Shown here piece by piece: positions 1 to 11,507 of a stretch of DNA of 64,000 nucleotides. Source of the stretch: Oscheius tipulae (taxonomy: Eukaryota; Nematoda; Chromadorea; Rhabditida; Rhabditidae). A program made the position numbers and the translations under genes. The notes beneath the pieces are model-generated. The model ran no database searches, was not told the DNA's origin, and was given only the letters and a program-made list of their open reading frames with translations. The stretch is from positions 3,844,001 to 3,908,000 of the forward strand of contig JASJZH010000002.1 of the NCBI GenBank assembly GCA_037178975.1, written 5' to 3'. Each line of letters opens with the position of its first letter. Within the stretch, counting starts at the first letter, position 1.

Positions 1-3000
1 CTTTCGTGCTTCCGTCTGGCCTTGTCCACAACCCAACGATGCTGATTGCTTTCCCAGCCGTAGTCGCACAGTACGTCAGCTCCAGCAATCGAGGTCGCCA
101 TCATGTTCAGGGCCCAGAAAGCTGCTCCTCTGACTGAAAGAGTTGCTGCCTCTTCTGCTAGTCGAATAATTTTCGGGACGACATCAGGAGAGAACAGCTT
201 GATCCCATTCCGAGCACTGCCAATTTGACCCAAAGCGACGAGAGCTCCTTTGACTGTGGCCATGTCCTTTTCGTCTGTCAGCTGGATGAAGAGCTGTCGG
301 ACAACTTTCTCGTCTTCGAGAAGCCATTGACCGTAATCGTGTTGAGCGAGACTTCCAAGAAGATGGGCTGGGGCTCGGACTCCAAATCGAGTTCTAAAAA
401 TGATTTTGTTTGATCTCCAGCAGTGACTACCTTTCATTACTGGCTCTGGAAAACTCTCCGTTATGAGACCGCTTCACATTGAGAAGAGCCACTCGCATGT
501 CCTCATCTAGTCCTTCGAAGTATCTCGTGTTGAAACTCTGAAACTCTATTGTTTCTTCCCAAAAGAAACGGTTACCGTCATCCAGGTATGAATGGCCTCC
601 ATCACATCGTCATGATTGGTTCGACAGACTCCTTCGTCCACGTACAGATAGGCTTTCAGTAGCATTCCGGCCTCTCCCAATGTGCTCAATGGGGCTGCTC
701 GTAAGTTTCGCACGCTTTTTGAGTAGATCTGAAGCAGGATAAGACTCGAAGTAACTATAAAACCCACTGGTAGCCACTGATGAAGCATCCGTATAGTCTG
801 CCGGACCACTTTTACCGACTCGTCACCAAACTGTCTTAAGAGGAATGAGATTCCCCATTCGTGGAAATCAGGGAGGCGGAGAGCCGCAATAGCTCCAAGG
901 AATCGGGTACACCAGCGACGGGAAGCCTGTAACTTTCCTATTCTTTTTGACTAATCCAATTACCTCATTGCATGAAGTCAGAGCTTTCTGTAGCACAGTC
1001 CTGGGCAGATACTCATTGCCATCATTGGGACTGTAGTCCAGACTTGCCACGACTACCTTTATCAATTCTGTCGGAGTCGTCTTGTTCATCTTCTCCAGAA
1101 ATCTGAAATTGTTTGTACGGATCCAGTCCTCGTTTCCCCCTTCCCGCCACATAAAGCCACAACCTTGGATGTTTCTTGCTATGTTTGGAGAGAATAAATG
1201 TGGGTGGCTATTTTTATTTTCTCCTCCTCTCTCTCGCCGACTGTCCCCATTTCGTTCACAGATGCCCCTGTTTAACAAACGGTCACTCGCTGCTTTTTAG
1301 TAGTCGCCATTGCTTCCCTTTCCACATTATTAGAGGGGCAGAATCCTCTTAGAAAACTGAAAAAGAGGACCGTCTTTCTGTATTCCAATTGACTAGCAGA
1401 TTGTTGACTGGGAACAAGCGACAGATAGGATGGTACTCTAGAGGATATACAGTAAGGCTGTGAGGTGCAGAACTCTTACCGAACGTTCAAAAGACTTTTA
1501 TATAAAGTTTGGCATTTTTTATCAAAGGACTCCCTAGAAGTCCAAAGAGTGTTATTAAAATTCGAACCATCTCCCTCCTGCATATGGCAGATCTTAGTGG
1601 ACAGGTTTTTACCGTTCTCACTGTCTCTCTCCCGGCTAGCCGGGCGCTTTTCACGCCTCGTCAAGGATTTATCCCATTGTCCTTGAGAGACGGCTAACCG
1701 TCTCTGTGCACTTTTTTCCCGGCTTCTCTCCCAACGGCACCATCTCCGCGTTCCACAAGAGATGCGGCCCGAGATCCGATCCAACCGCCAAAATAACAGC
1801 TACCCGAAAAAAGGCTGCAACCAATTATTTCCTATGCCTCTTTCAATTATCTGAGGCCTCTTAAAATGAACTTACAGGACTTGCAACATCGCCCCGGGTC
1901 TCATCGGCATGGCGCTGTGTCACGATTCGTTTTGAGGTCGCCGGCGGCTATGAGAAAGGGGGAGGAGGACGAGCGGTCATCGGCCAATTCCGTCGGCACA
2001 ATGGGGACAAAACGTCTTGCTTTCTATGAGACTTTCATTAGAATCTCTTCTGTCCCCTGTACCCGCCAAAGTACCGGGAGAATCTCGTTTTCGCGGGTAT
2101 CATTCTCTAGCCACTTACCCGATCTCGACTCTCACTTTCTCTCTCGAGTTATACAGTCTTTTAGCTATCCTATCTCTCTACCGCAATTCTGTGGCACCCT
2201 TTTTCGGTTCTTTTCAAATGACGTCTCACTTTCAATGTCTTGAATCATCAGAGAAGACGATCCCGGATCGGGAAAAGGGGGAAACTTGTGGCCGGGAGGC
2301 GGCGGACTGGAAAGCATCAACACACTAGCCGTCGGGAGCTTTTTCCTTGGCGCCGCATCTGGGATCCAATTTATTCTAAGCAAAATCTAGGAGGGTAATT
2401 CGTTTGTCGTTTGCTACCAGTAGGAGACCTTTTTTTGGTCTGTCTTTCTGAAGTCTAGAGACTATCACAAGCTTGTTTACTGTTGTTGAGACTATGGTAC
2501 TGTTCGGTAAGAGCGTCCTCCTTAGCAGCTTCTAGCGATTCTCAAGCAAAGACTATGAATCATTATCAACTTTGTAAAATTGTAATACCAACTATGAGCA
2601 TATAGGGGATACGACTTTACTTCTGTCCCATCCCCAAAAAACTATGTTCTTTAAGTATCACAGCCAAATCAAAGGTACCAGCTGAATCACATCCGATCTC
2701 CTTATCACATGTCTCACAAACTCTTCTCAATAAACTCTCCTTGATTACAATCCTATACTTCCAGATGTATTGGGTAACCACACTGCTCCTTACGGGTCTC
2801 GCAGCTCTAGTGGCTGCAGACCTTCCCTCCTGCGAGAGAGCTCGCTGTATCCACTGTGAGGTCGAGTTCATCAGCAGAATGTGTCCCTCAGCATGTGGAG
2901 CTTGTGCTCGGCTCATTGGCAACACTCATGTCACTCCTCAGGTATTCCCATCCTCGATTGTGACTCATGGCTTCTCTTTTAGCCTCAGCGATTACCCGCT

Positions 3001-6000
3001 GTGGTAGCGACCCTTCCACCCCAGCCACCGGTCATCTGGCAGCCAGCAAAGCAGGTTCCTTCGGTCCGACAGGCCGGAGTACAGACGCAAGCCTATCAGC
3101 AGGTCAGTTGAGAGTTGATCGGGAAGTAGTGACAAGTTTTCAGGCCATCTATCAGCGTCCGGCACAGGCTTTCGCTGCTCCAGTTCAGAGCTACCCTCAA
3201 GCCTCTACTCTGGCTCCTTTGATCGAACAACCTGTTGCTAGTCAACTGAATCCTCAACTGGCCAATCGACCAGCTGATCTAGCCCAGCCTCTTCCCGAAT
3301 ACCAGCGTCAATTCAACGCTTACAATCAGCAGCCAGGACAGTACAATGGCTTCCAGAATTTCGGCCAGCCTCAGAACTATAACTATGGACAGCAGCCCCA
3401 GCAACAGACCTTTAACTACCAGCAACAGCAGCAGCAACAGTCGCAATTTTTCAATCCATTCCAGCCATTCTTGAGCACGGCTTACAACCAGGGAGGACAG
3501 AATCCTTTGGATCCCTTCGGTCTCTTTAGCTTCAACCAAGCCCAGAATGGTTTGTCTCAGACGGGACAACAGACTACGCAGCCTGCTAGAGCTTTTGTTC
3601 CACCGGCTGTTCCTGCTGCTCAGGCTGCTCCTCCAATGACTGGAACTGCTTTCACTGGAAACTACAACGCCGGGATCCAGCAGGTTCAGCAGCAACAGCA
3701 GACCTTCCAACAGCAGCCACAGGCTTCCCCCGCTAGACCTGCTGCAGTTCAACAGACTTCTCAGCTTTCTCAACAGAACCCGCTCCAGCTTCCTCAGATG
3801 CCCAACTTCTTCCAGGCCCCTCAGCTACCTCCCAGTCCTCCTGCTCCTCATACTCTCTCCAATCCTTTGTTGCCCAATACCCAGCCTTCTTATGTTACCA
3901 ACAACCAACAGGCTCCAACTCAACCTCAACAGGTTCAGCCCAAGCCCCAGGCCCAACCTCAGCAACCTGTTCACCAACAGCCCCAGCCAGTCCAGCCAGT
4001 GCAACAACCTCAGCCTCAACAGCCTCTGCCCGAAACCTCGAACAGCATCGATGCCGGAGCTACATGGTACAACAAATATGTTGATGGAAAAGGACCAGCT
4101 CCAGCTCCCGCTCCAGCTCAGGTTAGATCAAGTTAAACACTGCATACCATTTGTTTAGTGCCCCAGACAGCCAGGATGGGCTCCCTGTATCAGCAAGGAT
4201 GTCGCTAATGAGCGGTTCAGAAACTGCTGTGCCCGATTGGGAGAAGGATGTGCACAGATGTGTAACTACGACGCTACTTTGGCTACTGTAAGTCATATGT
4301 TTCCAAAGTGTACAAAACTTTTAGATGCAATTGGCAGTCTTGACAGGACGCTGTCCACTGAACAAGGTGGCTGACATGATGGTCTGTGCCTCTGGCTACG
4401 AGGATGCCACAGCCTGCTGCGAAGCCTACAATGTCTTCGAGCCCGGATACGAACAATGCCGACCCTACTGTAACCCAGCTGCCGGTCTGCCCCAAGGAGG
4501 ACCTCTGAGTGACAAATACAAGTGCTTGGTGAAGCTCGGAGCCATCCAACAGTGCTTCTACGTCAGCCAGAAGCCTTAGATTCTCTCTCGTTAATAATCT
4601 GTGACGTGCAATACTTTTTCTGTCTTTCCACCATCACATGGTGCCATTTCTTCAGAGTTGTCTATAATAAAATTTGCTTACATCTGGAAGATTCCCTCCT
4701 TTTCGAGGATTTGCATCCCGGTCTTGTGACTCGTGTAGGTTCCGATTAGGGCAAAGTGGTACATCGTACCATTGTAGACGAGGTTCTTGACATTATACTG
4801 GTCCTGAAACGAACATTTTCCTACGAAGGATCAACTAACCGAATAGGCCTTTTCCTTAAAATCGTCCACGAACTTGGTCAAATGCTCGTCAATATTTGTC
4901 GATTTCGAAGATAGTTTCATGGCCAGATGAATGGCTCTCTTCGCAGCCAACACCAGGGTTTTGTTCTCAGCCCATCTTGGCTGTAGTCCTTTCAGAGGAG
5001 AAGCATCGGCAAGAATCTTAACAACAATCTTTTAATGCCTGACTGTTTCCCACCTTTGCAATGATGTCGACCAGCTCTTCCAGATTATCAGTTCTCTGAC
5101 AGATTGACACATCTCTCAACGCTTCGATGAACATCAGACTGGCCTTCTCTGCCATTATCTCATCGTCTTTCCAGCTGCTTTTGACCATCGCACTGAAACT
5201 GTCATCTGTCTTCCAAGGCTTCCTCTGTGCTAGTTGAGGAGTAAGGGCGCGGTGTTCCATGAACAGAGAGTAGTTGGAATCGTAGGGAGGCTCGAGGCCC
5301 ATGTTGTGGATCCAGACCCTGTTCAGGATGTCAAATCTGTGAAGAGCTATAGCTGCGTTTCTGAAGCCAATTTCTACTTTTTCAAAACCCGTACTCACTC
5401 GGAATTGACGTAGCTGTAAGTTTCAGAAGTTTCCTCGTCGAAGGTTCCGTGGACAGCCGTGGCTGCTGTGCTTCCTACGACAGCTTCACAAGCTGACTGG
5501 AAGAGACTCGGCATTGACAGAACACTCGCTCGCCAAGTTGATGGAACGACTGTTGGAGCCTAAAGTGTCTGTTTTTTTCGTAATAACTATAAACTTACAA
5601 TTCTGAGGAAGTCCGAGAGCAGTAGGGTTGCCTTGATGGCGCTGGGTGCATTGGGATTTGCCACTATGAGCCTGGCCAAAGACTGTGGTAGACCGGCGTT
5701 GATCAAAACGAAAAAAGCCAAGTAGCGGAAAGAGGCAAGGACGTCGACGTATTCCACAAACTCAGGATCGTTTCCAATCAAGATATCGCTCTGAGCCAGA
5801 ACAAAATCTTCTTTCAGGGTGTTCGAGAAGACGTCCGGAACATTGAGGGATCCTGGAAATACTCTTCTAGACTGTTTTTTTTTCGGATTATCTCGTCCGT
5901 ACTATCTCGACGTATGTTCGAGCCGCAGAAACTGTACGGCTCAGGGATATAATGAAACACTCACCGTAAAAAGTGACGGCTTCCTTCCAGGTCTGAAAGT

Positions 6001-7492
6001 TCTTGGATGCGTAGGGTGCTTCCATGAAGTCACAGCAGATGTTCACAATCATGTCGCGGATGTGGGACAGATTGGCATTTCCCACCGTTCCTAGTCCTAG
6101 ATACTCTAGCAGTCTAATGAAAATTGTCCAACGATTTAAAACATGTTCACCTGAGAGGAGAAGAAGCGATAACATTGCTGTTTGGACCGACAGCTGCACA
6201 GGCAAAGAGTCCGGACCAGCTACGAAGAATCCCCAGAAAGGATCGAGAGAAGGTGACCATGACACTTTCCACCATTTTGTCCACTCTGAATACTGTGAGT
6301 AGAATTTAAAATGTCTTACTTTTCAGAAGATTGGACGTTTTTCTCGAAGAATCCGAACTCGATTAGCGGAGCAAAGATCTGTTCCAAGACGAGGTGAAGT
6401 TGGGCCATGTTTCTCACGGCTGGATCATCTAGCCACTGGACAAGAATCCGGCCAACAAGGGTCGAGATGCTTCTGTTCACCCCGGAATTTCCTGTCAGAA
6501 TCCGGACAATCCAGTCTGTTCCACTCATGTCAATGATCAACCGCGGCTCGTGGATACAAAACTCCAGAAACATGGCTATACATGAGAGTCCGAGCCTGAA
6601 GTTTCCCCCTTCTTCCTCAAATATCTTACTGACCTGTCATCGGGCTCGCTATCAGCCTGCTCCACATTGCTATCAGGGCTGCTGCGAGGACGATTGATGC
6701 TCTTTAGGGCTATCGCTATGACAGGCTGCATTATAGATTTCGGGAAGGCGTACTTTCTGAACGGACATTTGCATAGACATAGGTCAAAACAGGGCCTACT
6801 TTCCAGTATTCTGGGCAATCGAGTCCTCGATCAACTTCTTGAGAATCGAGGTCTCGTAGACGTTTATCATATGTCCGATGAGGCGGAGCGCCTCACATCG
6901 TTCAACCTCGTTGTCGACACACAAGTCCAGAGATCTGTCGAGATTTAAAAAGTTGTGTATGAGAATCAGTACCTGACAACATAGATATCTGCGTGGTTAT
7001 TGAGAATAAAGGTAAGATTCCTTTCCGTGAAGAGGCAGAGACGGAGGATTCGAAAACACATGGCCCGGATTGATGGGTATTCGTCTTTCAAGAAGAGGAG
7101 CATTCTCAAGAGAGATAGAACAGGGACAGGATATCACTCACTTAAAACAGATCAGTTCAAAGAACTCAGGAGTGTTCAAAGACTCTGGAACAGTCTCGAC
7201 AATCAGCTGATGGAGTTGGTTCAAAAACTCGGCTCTCTCTTCATAACTACCGCTGAGAGCCGAGTCAATCCGCTCGTAGATCAGTCGTTCACAAGCTGAT
7301 TTGTCCAAATGCGGGAGTGTTACTTCCTTGTGGGCTCGGAATTCTGAACTTACAACCTCCACTATGATGAAACTGGAATTCACGACTCGATTTCCTCTTG
7401 GCCTTGGCGAAATTCGGTTTGTACTCCCTGAGTCGCGCGGATTTTGGCCGCAGCTTCGCCAGGCTGGACGGCCTCTCCACGCTCTCGTTCAT
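1..7492 (-). CDS. RICTOR: RICTOR, mTORC2 scaffold subunit (3' end off window)
   Basis: RICTOR is the defining subunit of mTOR complex 2, which phosphorylates AKT/SGK-type kinases and controls growth and fat storage. The protein starts at 7492 with a basic N-terminus (MNESVERPSSLAKLRPKS) resembling the 'SLKNLR' start of vertebrate RICTOR. It then continues as a helical armadillo/HEAT-like protein over many short exons. Diagnostic blocks seen on the minus strand are ALIGTYTSHKTGMQILEKEG (about 4.7 kb), VVASLDY (about 1.05 kb), WGISFLLRQF (about 0.85 kb), LSTLGEAGMLL (about 0.68 kb) and, near the left edge, LSVRGAAFWAL followed by ADVLCDYGWES, all in family order. Exon 964-1102 joins exon 4682 onward in correct phase (AT|A), giving a 3,579-base intron that contains another gene. 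The C-terminal part lies left of base 1. Family is certain from the block order; exact small-exon limits were not all resolved. Confidence 0.9.
2765..4579 (+). CDS. Secreted Q/P-rich protein with nematode DB cysteine module, nested in a RICTOR intron
   Basis: Five exons (2765-2941, 2983-3102, 3144-4121, 4159-4287, 4325-4579) keep one open frame of about 552 residues. The ATG at 2765 begins a clear signal peptide (MYWVTTLLLTGLAALVAA). A short cysteine-rich segment with five Cys follows (CERARC..C...MCPSACGAC). The middle of about 350 residues is dominated by Gln, Pro, Asn and Ala, with runs of Q up to eight. The C-terminal ~110 residues form a DB module: paired cysteines NCC and ACC, and regularly spaced single cysteines (GEGCAQMC, GRC, VCASGY, CRPYC, KCL, QQCF). 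DB modules (Pfam DB) occur in secreted nematode proteins; their role is poorly known. The protein is probably extracellular, perhaps cuticle or matrix, which is inference. An AATAAA follows the stop by 87 bases. The whole gene lies inside an intron of RICTOR on the opposite strand. Confidence 0.86.
4666..4671 (+). terminator. Polyadenylation hexamer of the nested DB gene
   Basis: AATAAA lies 87 bases after the stop at 4579. Expected cleavage 10-25 bases further on would fall at the edge of the antisense RICTOR exon that begins at 4682. Confidence 0.6.
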
Positions 7493-8294
7493 GGCAAATA
7501 ACCTAGAAAATAGTTTGAATTGAGTCGAACCAAATATATATAATAGAATGTAAAGTGTGGGTGGTAATAAATGAAGTTTTAAAAGTGAGCAGGTATAGTA
7601 CGCGATTGCGGCCCACTCTGATGTAAACGGTCAAAGTTTCAAATGAGTTCTCGTTACTAACAATTCCAGGGAACTGAATTCGATAGATCTTTCATATGCT
7701 TTCAGACAGAAAAGACTGTTGTAGAGCCACCACTAAAGATTTTCTGGCCCTTTTATAGAATAAGAGCTTGCGGTTCTCTGACTAATTTTACTGCAACCAT
7801 TCGATGTAAAATTACATCCTACTCTGTTACTCACACTTCCAAAGTAGCGATGCTAGAGCTCTGACTGCTGGAATTGTTTTCTTCCGGAACAGGGGAAATC
7901 ACTAAACATTTCCCTGCATCCAAAACAAGATGGTGGCTTATAGGACCACAAGCTGTAAAGAACACGTAATTAATGTTTTGGCGCAGAGAGACGGAGTATA
8001 AGAAGAAAAGATTTTGGGTCCAGTGAATTCCAACTAGTCGGATTTTGAAATAACATTGGTGTTATTTCAACTTGAGGACGTCGAAATAACTTTGAAACCT
8101 AGAAACCCGGGAAACCACTCCATATCCTTATAACTTACGACAACTACGTGTATTTTTGAGCAAATAAACCACTTTGACGACGTCAAAACGTATGAAATGT
8201 GTGTTGTTGTTTCGTGTTTCGCTTATATGTATCTCGAAGATTTGTAGATATTTTGCGGAGTCAGAGTACACATCTTAAGATAAATTTATGCCTA
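7493..8294. other. Intergenic, RICTOR 5' flank and receptor 3' flank
   Basis: No supported coding region. It holds a perfect 11-base-stem hairpin with a TTGG loop at 8045-8070. The left part is the likely RICTOR promoter and leader; the start codon at 7492 has a TTTCCAGGT just upstream in transcription order. Confidence 0.5.
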
Positions 8295-9867
8295 TCAAGC
8301 TCCAGTTTTAGTGGTTGGGGCCACAAAGATTTTCGGTCGTTTCGAGGTCGAATCGACACTGCTGTCAAACTTCCAGTGTCCAAGCGAGATCATCTTCAGA
8401 AAAGTGTTGCGAATCATCTGATTCATCGTCAGAAACAGAACCGGATTCAGGATCTGGTTGATGATTGAGCAGCTGAAAACCACGTAGTTTAAAGTCACGC
8501 ATATGGCGTTACCCACCTATAATTGAAGATTGTCCAGACCCAGGCGAACCACGTAGAGACGGCAATTAATGGGGTCAACAGGCTGAATAGCTTCGAGAGC
8601 TAAAAGAAGAATGTTTTCGGAGAGAGAATTGATGCTAACCTCTAGTGTACAGGTGATAGCCAGAGCCTGCCAGAGAAGAACACGATCCTGTCGTTTCCGA
8701 GTACTGCTCGACTTACCACGCTGCTTCATGATGACAAAGACTATAATACCGTACATGAGCAGCATTACTAGTGGAACCACAGTTGAACAGACCGTGAAGA
8801 ACTGAAAAGATTATTTTAGCTGCGCGTGTTTTATGACATAGGCTTGAGTTCACGTTCCTATGGAATGACGGCTTCCAATGAAGGTAGTGCCTACCTGTGT
8901 CAATGGATTGCTACCCAGGATGGTCTGTTGTACTGACAGTTTCTTGACATCCCACTTGTTGACGACTCCCTTCTCCACGTTCCACCAAACAATGCAAAGG
9001 ACGTACACCCATACAAGGCAACACATAATCATCAGCTTGAACCTGAAAGGAATCGAGTCAGTTCAATGTCATTTCCTTGATTCTTGGGATCCAAATTGAC
9101 CAATTCAACTTTTCGCACTTATTATTTTGTACGAGCCAAACGACCAGAAACCGCGTGTAAACTTACTTGGTGAAGACGAAGATCAACTTCGGAAAACAGA
9201 ATACGCAGAGGCGATTGAGCGTCATCAGTAGGGTCAAATAGAGAAGAGCATTGTCCGCCACGTCCATGATTCTCGCTGCCCACATGTACCAGTCGCCAGC
9301 TCCGTCGGTACCATCAGCTATCATAATAGGGAGAATAGAAGAGGCACACATGGCTACCCATAGAGCATTAGCGACGGTCATATGGTAGACAATTACAAAA
9401 AAGGGAAACTGAATGAGGCTTACTATCTGACGCAAGAGATCAAGTACCTCATTTATACGTTTTCTCCCGTAGATTAAAGTAGAAACGAAGCTGATTATTG
9501 ACAGACTGCCAATGACAACAAGGGTCGTGAAGGCGATACCAGCGGCAGCAACTGGAACATACTCCACAGCGGAGATGTTCAAATTGGTGATCGAGTCGTT
9601 GATAACGAGAGAGAGGTCGCCCTGAAACTTTTGTTCGATTCGCTCTGACTTTATCTTTGAACTCAAACCGGAGGGAGACTGATTTGTTCCTGCTCGTTAG
9701 TCTTCACTACTGTTAAGGCAGTAAATTCAATAACTCACTCCAACAGGATCTACTGCAGGCGCTGTCACAATGTCAGGAGTCGTCGGAGACTCCGTAGTCG
9801 CGTTCAAGGTCTCCATAAATGCTTCCAGAACCGTGTCCCACGTCGTATTTCCGGCGAACTCTGTCAT
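8295..9867 (-). CDS. Seven-transmembrane GPCR, rhodopsin-like, nematode-type
   Basis: The start ATG at 9865-9867 gives a short extracellular N-terminus with N-glycosylation sequons (NTT, NAT) and a Thr/Pro-rich stretch. An intron follows at about 9679-9741. The large exon to about 9168 carries TM1 (VPVAAAGIAFTTLVVIGSLS), TM2 (FPFFVIVYHMTVANALW) and TM3 ending LLMTLNRLCVFCFPKL. The next exons give TM4 (IMCCLVWVYVLCIVWW), TM5 (VCSTVVPLVMLLMYGIIVFV), a basic third loop (KQRGKSSSTRKRQDR), TM6 (LLTPLIAVSTWFAWVW) and TM7 with NPVLFL. Splice phases agree at each junction checked. The DRY position after TM3 reads NRL, as in some nematode chemoreceptor families (Srx/Srsx-like). It could be a peptide or chemosensory receptor; no ligand can be assigned. 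The C-terminal tail is about 45 residues without an obvious lipidation site. Confidence 0.82.
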
Positions 9868-11507
9868 CTAAACATGTGCCTTGAAAATCAAGAGAGAGGG
9901 AGAGAGGGAATGAGTATAGCGATCTCCGAGCCGGAGCTCTGAATGGGCTCGCGGTGCGGGTGAGCCGCCTGGTATTTATGTAAGTCTGAAGGGAAGGCTG
10001 ATTGTAGGATCAAAGGAGATGATTCCTTTGAAATCGTAGGAGCAACATAATGAGCGAACGCTTGAGGCAACGACAGTATATGAACCCGGGGCTTGTTTTT
10101 GGAAATTCCCGGATCAGTGACCAGCAGAAACAAACCTGGAAGTTATTAGTTTTGCAAGGCGTGCGAAGCACCCACACTCGGGTGTTAGCTTTTGAGTGAA
10201 ACCATACGATCAAATCGGTGTTACTTGGTTGTTTTTCACACGGGTACGCAATTAGAAAGTTTCCTCATTAGAAATCACAAGTTCCAAAACCATGGGGTGA
10301 GCTTGCTTCGAAAGGAAAGGGTCGCATAGATCAGGATATTCATGATAGTCATTCAAATACTTTTTAAACCTGGTTATAATGACGCGAGCTGCAATCCCGG
10401 TTGAATTGACAACAAATTGGAGATCTGCATCTGCTTCCCTGTACTCGAACACGCATGTAGCTCCTTACAGTGTGCGTCTTGTTTTGAAGCAAATATCTGA
10501 AGGAACAGCTGTGATGCAGGTGGTAGCTAACACGATTGCCGTTCTAGACATTTTTCTCATTAGTCAAAAGTGTTCTCGAGGTCTCGAACACCTGTAAATG
10601 TGGAAGAGAAACCACGAGGAAATGGGAGTAATACGTCAAGGAAACTGGAAAGGAGGACAGAGGACAAACTGAGTTTTCATGGAAGAGGAACTTCTACAGA
10701 AGAGAGTGTCAATGCTCAAAATCCCTCTAGGAAGAAAAGAGGACTGTAGTGCAAACCGAGTGCTCGATATGTTCTCTCATCCAATCAGTTTTATATAGAA
10801 AGAGAGTACAGTCAGAACTCATGTGTCCTCAAGTACTATGTTTGGATGCCGTTGATCAGCCTGGCCTCCCTCTATCAAAATTTATAAACTAGCAATCAGG
10901 AGACATTGAGGACACAGCGAAAACAGCACATGGTTAGCAGAGAAGCTCTCTGAACCTTAGAGGGAACTAATGGAGTCTAATGAGAGTGGATCCTTGATCA
11001 GACATGTATCTGGAACATAGAATCTTGGTTTGAAAAAGGGGTATGGTTTTCTGAAGCCGCTGTAAACTTTTCACCTACAATTAAGCTAAAAGGGGAGAGG
11101 GTGGGAAAGCTTGTGATCAAAATTACTGTTTATCGAGGGCTTTTGCTATCTTGAGTTTTGAGGCATCTGAAAATAGACAGGACCGAAAATTTAAGTCAGA
11201 GTAGGCTCGGAAAACCTAAAGGCTTCACAGATGACGTAACGGCTCGAACTTTAACCCGCGATTTTTCTCTTTCGAAGAAATCATAATGAAAAAAAAAAAA
11301 CTACCTGCTCGTCGAATGATTTACCTCATTTTATGCTCCACAAATCAAACCCCCCTCTCCAAGACCAAAAACTGTCCCGCTCTCTCCATTATTTAACCCT
11401 CAATGTCCCCATTCAGCCCAAGACTGTTTGTAATCAACCTCAGCTTTTTTCCTCTCTCTGACTCAAACGGAAGTTCATAGAACATATTCGAATATTCATA
11501 CACGTTT
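9868..11507. other. Intergenic, upstream of the GPCR
   Basis: No confident gene. The plus strand is purine-rich, with GA runs near 9890-9915. A weak candidate for a small minus-strand secreted protein lies at 10252-10551: an ATG with a hydrophobic start (MSRTAIVLATTCITAV), then a frame reading ATCVFEYREADADLQFVVN. The splice join between them is not convincing, so it is not listed as a gene. Confidence 0.45.
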
